DNA of 64,000 nt, from positions 21,996,345 to 22,060,344 of the forward strand of contig NC_135381.1 of the NCBI RefSeq assembly GCF_049243985.1, written 5' to 3'. Shown one piece after another: positions 58,601-64,000 of the stretch. This DNA comes from Paroedura picta. Its lineage: Eukaryota; Chordata; Lepidosauria; Squamata; Gekkonidae. The notes beneath the pieces are model-generated. The model saw only the letters and a program-made list of their open reading frames with translations, was not told where the DNA came from and did not search any database. How positions within the stretch are numbered: the first letter of the stretch is position 1; each line of letters starts with the position of its first letter. The position numbers were made by a program, and so were the translations under genes.

Positions 58601-61600
58601 TTCAGTGACAGAGCAAATAACCTTCATGCAGAAGATTCCATGCTCATTCCTGGAATTTATCTGCCATTGCTAGTCAGAGCAGATAATATTGAGCTATCTG
58701 GATGAATGGCCTGACTTGCTAAAATGGCTTCTTCTGCATTCTGAGTAGTACAGGATGCCTTCCATACTCACATACTCTATGCTGTAAGCAAGAAAAACAT
58801 CCACAAATGAAACCACCAGATAGCTGCATCTCGCTTATCTTGAAAATACCGCAGCACATATAGTCAAAAGCGTGCCTGAGATAACTTGCTTGATTCACAT
58901 CCAGAGGTTACCAACCTGAACTCAGGGTTTGCTGAAAGCCAGCTCCTGTGCAATAGGCCTCAATCACTTTCAGGATTTGGGCATCTTCTTCCAATGCAGC
59001 AGTACCTGCAGGACATTGCAAAGACAGGTCAATGCAAGAGGAATTTAAGGTAGTCTTTACACTATGTTTTATGTACTGCTTTCTGATTTTTGCTTAATGA
59101 CACTGCTTAATGACACTGTTGACTTCATATAATATGATTTTTCACAGTGCTGTTCTACAGTCTTGTAATTTCTGCTTTGCGCTCTATATTATGCTGTGTT
59201 TTTAGTGCAATGTCTTCTAATGTTTCAACTGCCCTGCTTTTTAGCTATAACACACCTCAAGTCTCAGTGAGAAATATGGACTGTAATTGAAGTAAACAGA
59301 TTTGATTAAGGGCTTCTTAGAGAGCCACATGGGGAATGGGTACAATCTGAGATTAGGACTGGGAAAACCTATGTTTAACCTACCTTATAGGGTTATTGTT
59401 GTGAGGATAAAATAGAAGAGAACTGTATATGTCACTCATTTAGTCTGAGGTCAGGAACTCAAACCAGAATCTCCATGGTTCAGGATCAGCAGGTCAGCTT
59501 ACAAACCAATCCAGGATGGCAAGTTACTATGGGGCTTATTTCTGGCCCTGTGGTGGAGGCCTGCCAGTTAGCAGCAACAACTTGAAGTTTCAGGCCTCCC
59601 TCATGCCCCCATTGCCCTTCTGTGCCCCCCTTAATTCCTCCTTTATCCAATCTCTGGTGGGCCAGTGTGGCTATAAATTATAATCAGTAAAGGCTTGTGC
59701 AACAGTGATAAATTGCCGTTTTGCAACTTTTATCATTTTAGCTTGTTCTGTATTGTTATTTACTGGTTTTACTGTGTTTTAAATTGCGTAACACACTATG
59801 CTTTCAATCAAGTAAACCGCCCTGAGAGAGGTGATATAGAAATCCCTACATAAACAAACAAACACATTTATGTATTGGATTTTTAGATGACACTCACCCA
59901 AAGGGTCTCACCGCAACTTACAATATTAAAATCATAAAATAAGGTTAAAACAACATATAGTAGATAACAAGTTTCTTATAGTAACATGTTAAAACTGTTA
60001 AAATATGTGCCTAAAAGGTAAAGGTATCCCCTGTGCAAGCACCGGGTCATGTCTGACCCTTGGGGTGACGCCCTCTAGCTTTTTCACGGCAGACTCAATA
60101 CGGGGTGGTTAGCCAGTGCCTTCCCCAGTCATATGTGCCTAGCACATCACTAACAAAGATCAATCCAAATATGTGGATTATTCTCCAAAGGCCAACCAGA
60201 CCATTCGGCCTTGCATGTCCTGCAGAGACTAAGCAAGTCTGGCAGGCCATGGGTGTCATCTGAGAGTTCATTCCATAGGATAGAGGCCATAAGGGAGCAG
60301 GCCCTTCCCCTGGTAGGGGTATACAAAAGGAAAAAAATCTTTTTCCTTCTCAGGTCTATTGGACCCCCCAATATTCAGTATTTCTGAAAAAATCCCAGGT
60401 CTGAAACAAATACTGGTATAGAATCATAGTGTTGGAAGGGGGCTTTTAAACTGACGCAGGAGAAGCTACCCCCAGGATCTTTGTGCAGTGGGGCAGAGCT
60501 CCCTATGGCAGGCAGACCTGGCTGGGAGGGCATCTCCTGTGGTCTGGTTTAGGATGACTGGAGGGAGTATGGGGGGTTGTAATGGCAGAGGAGTTTGTCT
60601 GTCACTGTACAGTGGGGGCATGGGGGGACCTTGGCGGGGGGCCTGGCCCCCTCTGACTTAAGATTCTAAGTCTCTCCTGAATTTTCAGGTTCCTTTGAAT
60701 GGAACATGAACCTGCTTTGGCCTTCTAATATTCTGGCCAACGAACACATAGGCAGTAGGAGAATTCATGAACCCTGCTTTTAATATATTTTTAAAAATTA
60801 AATGCAATTAAAATCCTTTAAAATATTTGAATCTCAAACCAGCAATATCTGCAGGGCCCCTCCTCCCTCTCTCCCAGAAACTCACTCATGCATTCTGCCC
60901 CTGGACCTGTTTGCACTGTTATAGTTACCTTTGTTACAGTTATTAATGTTAATTATTATTGTTGGGGTTATCTAAATATTATGGAAAACCTAAGTTCCTT
61001 GTATTGTTTTACATTCTATGTAAACCGCCCTCAGCCTCAGGGGAGGGCAGTATATAAATATAATAAATAAATAAATAACTCTAGCAGTATTTTTATAAAA
61101 CCACACAGTAGTGTCCTGTGGCTTTAAGCGATAGATAACATGGTTCAATAGCAGAGCACTTGGTTTGCTTGTATGGAGAAGCTCCTGAGCATGATCTCTG
61201 CCAATTCCAGCTAAAAGTTATCAGGCAACAAAGGGTGGGAAAATACACTTCTCCCATGATCCTGGGAGCTGCTTCCAATCTGAGTACTGAGTTTAATGAA
61301 ATAATGCTCTGATAGGTAAAAGGCAACTTTAAATAGTACTCGACCTCTCAGCAGTGTTTGATACAGTAGATCACAAGCTGCTAGCTCTCTGCCTTGCCAA
61401 CACCGGGATATGAGCAGCAGCCCTTCAGTGGCTGATCTCCTTTCTTCAGGGTCACAGGCAGAGGGTAACAATAAGAGAGAACCAGTCACTCCCATTTGGG
61501 GTGTTGTAAGGAGCAGTTCTCCAATCCTATCTAACATCTTTATGTGTGCTCTTGCCCAGCTGATATGGAGGTTTGGTCTGGGGTGCTATCAGTACGCCGA

Positions 61601-62195
61601 TGACACCCTGCTTTTCCTAATGATGGGCGGCCACCCGGACTCATCCCCAGATGCATTTTCCTGCTGTCTGGAAGCAGTGGCGGGCTGGCTCAAACATCTG
61701 AACTCAATCCTTCAAACATGGAGGTCCTGTGGTTTGGTAGGAAAGGTTCAGGAGAAGAAGCCCAAATGCCTGACCTGGAGGGGGTGCAACTGTCAGTTGT
61801 ACGCTCAGCCAGGAACTTTGACACCTCCCTCTCCATGAAGGAGCAGGTCACCAGAGCAGCATGGCTAGCATTCTTCCAGCTACTAGTGACCTAACAGGTC
61901 CCAGAACACCTAGCCACAGTGATCCAGGCTTGATTTCTGCTCTACGTAGGCCTATCCGTATCTCTGATCTGGAAACTTCAACTGGTGCAGAATGCAGACA
62001 TACTGATGATCTGGCCAGTTTACGGCTGTTCCCTATGATTTCACTAGATTGGATTGTATTTAAAGAATCATTGCAAATTCAGAACCACAGAGCCCACTTA
62101 CTTTTCCTAATGACAAATTCCTCGTCAGAAGCTTTCCTTTCAGTTTTCCTTTTAGGAAGGAATTTCTTCATTGTCTTTGGACTCTTGCTGGAATC
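55527..62195 (-). CDS. ARHGEF6: Rho GEF 6 / alpha-PIX, C-terminal exons
   Basis: ARHGEF6 is a Rac/Cdc42 exchange factor that binds PAK and GIT proteins at focal adhesions. Only the last five exons are in the window, on the minus strand: 62195-62102, 59005-58916, 58163-58064, 57461-57407, 55667-55527. Together they encode about 158 residues after the PH domain: [98 protein letters not shown], then a coiled coil ending TSRRSSVLA. Lengths 94, 90, 100, 55 and 141 bp give consistent phases. The sequence fits alpha-PIX better than beta-PIX by memory ([16 protein letters not shown]). SH3, DH and PH exons must lie beyond 64000. Convergent with CD40LG, as in human. Confidence 0.96.
55668..56241 (-). 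other. ARHGEF6 last intron, part
   Basis: (GT)n and G-rich stretch at 55806-55842. No exon is seen. Confidence 0.6.
56242..56393. mobile_element. Palindromic hAT MITE, 152 bp variant
   Basis: Complete arms with 16 extra bases at the centre (CATTTGCTTAGTGTTT followed by a second CATTTGCT). Perfect 8-bp duplication TTTTAAAG. In the last ARHGEF6 intron. Confidence 0.95.
56394..57406 (-). other. ARHGEF6 last intron, 5' part
   Basis: No recognisable repeat or exon is seen. Confidence 0.55.
57407..57461 (-). CDS. ARHGEF6: ARHGEF6 exon, [13 protein letters not shown]
   Basis: 55 bp: one base completing Lys, then [18 protein letters not shown], donor GTATGC. This block is identical or nearly so in all PIX proteins. 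Confidence 0.96.
57533..57787. mobile_element. hAT-type element, 5'-truncated
   Basis: GGTAGTTTACTCCTCTACTC to GGTTGGGGATCGCTA closely matches 54040-54276. The left terminus is missing and no target duplication is visible. Confidence 0.85.
58064..58163 (-). CDS. ARHGEF6: ARHGEF6 exon, GIT-binding region
   Basis: 100 bp: [33 protein letters not shown]. Acceptor CTTGTCAATAG, donor GTGAGT. Confidence 0.96.
58253..58542 (-). mobile_element. SINE-A (tRNA-derived), full length, reverse
   Basis: GGTAAAGATAAAGGTTTCCC to CGCCACAAGAGGCTC. No clear target duplication. Inside ARHGEF6, 90 bp from an exon. Confidence 0.94.
58543..58915 (-). other. ARHGEF6 intron
   Basis: Nothing recognised. Confidence 0.6.
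58916..59005 (-). CDS. ARHGEF6: ARHGEF6 exon, [14 protein letters not shown]
   Basis: 90 bp: [18 protein letters not shown] then [11 protein letters not shown]. Acceptor AATGTCCTGCAG, donor GTTGGT (weaker than usual). Confidence 0.96.
59006..60013. other. ARHGEF6 intron with LINE tails
   Basis: A CR1/L2-like tail (TAAACCGCCCTGAGAGAGGTG, near 59814-59835, plus orientation) ends an unreadable LINE scrap of about 200 bp. Otherwise unremarkable. Confidence 0.5.
60014..60130 (-). mobile_element. SINE-A, 5'-truncated, reverse
   Basis: Only the 3' 117 bases (GGTAAAGGTATCCCC to TTCCCCAGTC), yet flanked by the perfect 11-bp duplication ATATGTGCCTA, so truncation happened at insertion. It split an older reverse LINE remnant (60150-60371). 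Confidence 0.93.
60140..60440 (-). mobile_element. CR1/L2-group LINE remnant, reverse
   Basis: Minus-strand reading [20 protein letters not shown] is a broken LINE C-terminus. At 60420-60440 GAATCATAGTGTTGGAAGGG is a reverse CR1 end. Confidence 0.5.
60780..61080 (+). mobile_element. CR1/L2-group LINE 3' tail
   Basis: TGTAAACCGCCCTCAGCCTC to TATATAAATATAATAAATAA at 61018-61077; upstream sequence is not readable. Confidence 0.6.
61330..62025 (+). mobile_element. CR1/L2-group LINE, RT fragment
   Basis: Broken reading of the reverse transcriptase: STRPLSSV-like start with FDTVDHKLL, then [20 protein letters not shown] (catalytic YADD box) at about 61588-61650, and later NLETSTGA-like text. Many frame changes. 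It ends about 80 bp before the ARHGEF6 exon at 62102. Confidence 0.8.
62102..62195 (-). CDS. ARHGEF6: ARHGEF6 exon, [12 protein letters not shown]
   Basis: 94 bp: [31 protein letters not shown] plus one base. Acceptor ATGCCCCTTACAG, donor A|GTAAGT. Most upstream exon found in the window. Confidence 0.95.
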
Positions 62196-62341
62196 CTGTA
62201 AGGGGCATTTACTGAGTTTAACAATTGTCAAAAGAACATATTTAGTTTTTGATCTTCCAAAGCCATTCAGTTTCACTATCTGACAAACCACAACAGCAAC
62301 CCTATAAAGGAGGTCAATGTGATTATACTCATACTGTAGAG

Positions 62342-62539
62342 CAGGGGTTCCCACCCTGAGGCCCATGGGCCAAATGTGCCTCCTGACCTCTTTCTGTGCG
62401 GCCCTCCAACCTGCTTGTCTGCTGCTATCACCCTCAGTAGGTTAAGAATTTTGTTACGTTTTGGTTTAAGATGTGGCCCTCTTTAGGCACTGGGCACGCT
62501 AATGCGGCCCCCATGTGCCGAAAGGTTGGGGGACCCCTG
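62342..62539. mobile_element. hAT-type MITE, 198 bp
   Basis: CAGGGGTTCCCACCC to GGGGGACCCCTG, flanks CTGTAGAG and TTGTAGAG (seven of eight). A fourth hAT-like family. Confidence 0.85.
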
Positions 62540-63721
62540 TTGTAGAGTGTGACATCCTGAGACTGAGAGACCGTGTCTTGGCTAAGTCTGAATCATGAAG
62601 TTCTTAGTTCATAACTTGATCTTGTCACCAATATGCTACATGAACAGTGCACACCTAGGCAGACCTAACTAGTGCATTGTTGAACTTGAAGCAGAACTTG
62701 AGGTATTCACAGAGCTGAATTCTACATCCAGGGTCACTATGGCCATTTTCAGACCACTTGTGTATTCCGTTTTAGTAATTGGTTATGAATGGATTTCGCC
62801 CCTATCATTTCACTATTCTATTCTACAGAGAATCTAGAAGATAGTGCTAGCAACTCATGACATTCCAATGTTCTTTGGTGGTCTCCCCACCCCCAGTTTT
62901 TTCTTCAGACTCAATTTATGGCAGTCTATTTTACTGAAAGTGCAACTGCAGTACCAGCGTGATTAGTGTGAATTGCTGAAGTTATTAAAATCATTCAACC
63001 CATTTTGCTCATTTGTCCCATGAGCAGTGCTGCTACCCTACTTGATGAGTAAACTCCTGTCAGCTTTTTGACTGCAGCATTCTTGATTTGATCCTTAAAA
63101 GATCAGGCCTGGTTCATGGAGAAAGCAGTCTTTATTTACTGCTTTCCTGTTTACAGCCCAAATGATTTTTGTTTTTTTGTTTTCGAATAATTGTATTTCT
63201 GTTGTGGACTCAATTATTAAAAAACTAGAATTAAAGCCCATTGTAGCTGATACAACGGGCACTAGCAGGAGGAGGGAGAAAAATAGCCAAGAGAGAGGGA
63301 GGTAGAAAGGAAGAGAGTGATTAAGATAGAGAGAGCTTGGCATGAGGAAGAGTAAGGGGAGGGATTGTCCAGCCTAAGGGCATGAGGTTGAATATGTGTG
63401 TTGTGTGGGGGGGTTGTGGTGGTGTGGTGACAAATGAGGCCGTAGGTGTGGAGGGATGGGTGTCAAGAACCTGTGGTTTGGATTGTTCGTTGAGTGTGGG
63501 AGAGGACTGACCTTTGGGAATTGTGGCATAGTGGTTACAGATGAGCTTTCAAGAGCCATGTCTTCAGATATGTGAAGGGAAAATCAGACTGGAGACTATT
63601 CTTAGGGGGAGATTACATGGCAACCAATTCCTCCCAGTTCTGTGGCCCTACTCCTTCTGTCTCCATTTTTTTACTGTTGATATAATGTTATGAGCCCACA
63701 TGCTTCTTTCACTGTTGCCCC
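62540..63721. other. ARHGEF6 intron, no exon recognised
   Basis: No further alpha-PIX exon could be recognised. G-rich GTGTG stretches at 63390-63430. The next upstream exon must lie beyond the window or was missed. Confidence 0.5.
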
Positions 63722-64000
63722 TTAGAAAAAGAAGAGATGGATTTTTGTACCCTACTGTTTAATACCAAAAGGAGTCAGATAGCGGTTTACAAACACATTT
63801 TCCCTTCATCTCCTCACATTAGATAACCAGTGAGGGATGTGGGGCTGAGAGAGAATTGGGAATGGCCCACAGTCACCCAGCAAGCCTCAGGTATCTCTAA
63901 GCAGTTTAAAAGCACCTTCCCTTCCTCTCCCCATAACAGTCACCCTGCGAGGGAAATGGGGCTGAGAACTCTGAGAGAACTGGGAATGGTCCACAGTCAC
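63722..64000 (-). mobile_element. SINE-B, reverse, runs off the window
   Basis: Two body units in reverse (CCAAAAGGAGTCAGATAGCG; CACATTAGATAACCAGTGAG; CCATAACAGTCACCCTGCGA) ending in GAACTGGGAATGGTCCACAG at the window end. The tRNA head is beyond 64000. Confidence 0.75.

Overview
The window is nuclear DNA of a squamate reptile, probably a lizard; I cannot name the species. Evidence: vertebrate genes with spliced exons, BovB-type LINE sequence, tRNA-derived SINEs with a Sauria-SINE-like 3' half, 5S-rRNA-derived SINEs, CR1/L2-group LINEs and many hAT-type MITEs. Most long open frames here lie inside repeats, so the genes were found from splice-bounded exons.

Four protein-coding genes are supported. 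VGLL1 (+, coding exons 5527-5756 and 6634-7047, candidate last exon 11971-12011) is a TEAD cofactor with a TONDU motif. A TMT-class (encephalopsin-like) opsin (+, exons 21080-21410, 25918-26249, 27516-27749, 28947-28985) retains the retinal lysine, ERY, both disulfide cysteines and NPxxY. CD40LG (+, five exons 39109-50756) is a complete 259-residue TNF-family ligand. ARHGEF6 (alpha-PIX, -, last five exons 62195 down to 55527) is represented by its C-terminal GIT-binding and coiled-coil region; its 5' part lies outside the window. The order VGLL1, CD40LG, ARHGEF6 and their orientations match human Xq26.3 as I remember it. The opsin between VGLL1 and CD40LG is the main difference from the human interval.

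Layout: 0.6-1.4 kb Ty3/gypsy-like gag fossil; 1.7-3.6 kb LINE with ORF1 and endonuclease; 3.85-5.27 kb reverse CR1/L2-group LINE; 5.5-12 kb VGLL1; 12-20 kb repeats including a solo LTR, an L1 3' end, SINEs and an L1-5'UTR-like GC-rich block; 20.6-29 kb opsin with a CpG-rich first exon; 29-39 kb intergenic repeats including a foldback element with a 16-bp target duplication; 39-51 kb CD40LG; 51-55.5 kb convergent 3' ends; 55.5-62.2 kb ARHGEF6; 62.3-64 kb a MITE and a SINE running off the end.

The most striking non-genic signal is a family of nine copies of a nearly perfect 136-bp palindromic hAT-type MITE. All nine have an identical or nearly identical 8-bp target duplication, and three are internally shortened. 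I found no evidence of a new multi-gene system. The best candidates for follow-up are the retained opsin in this synteny block, the palindromic MITE burst, a U6 snRNA fragment inserted in a LINE tail, and two unassigned exon-like open frames.
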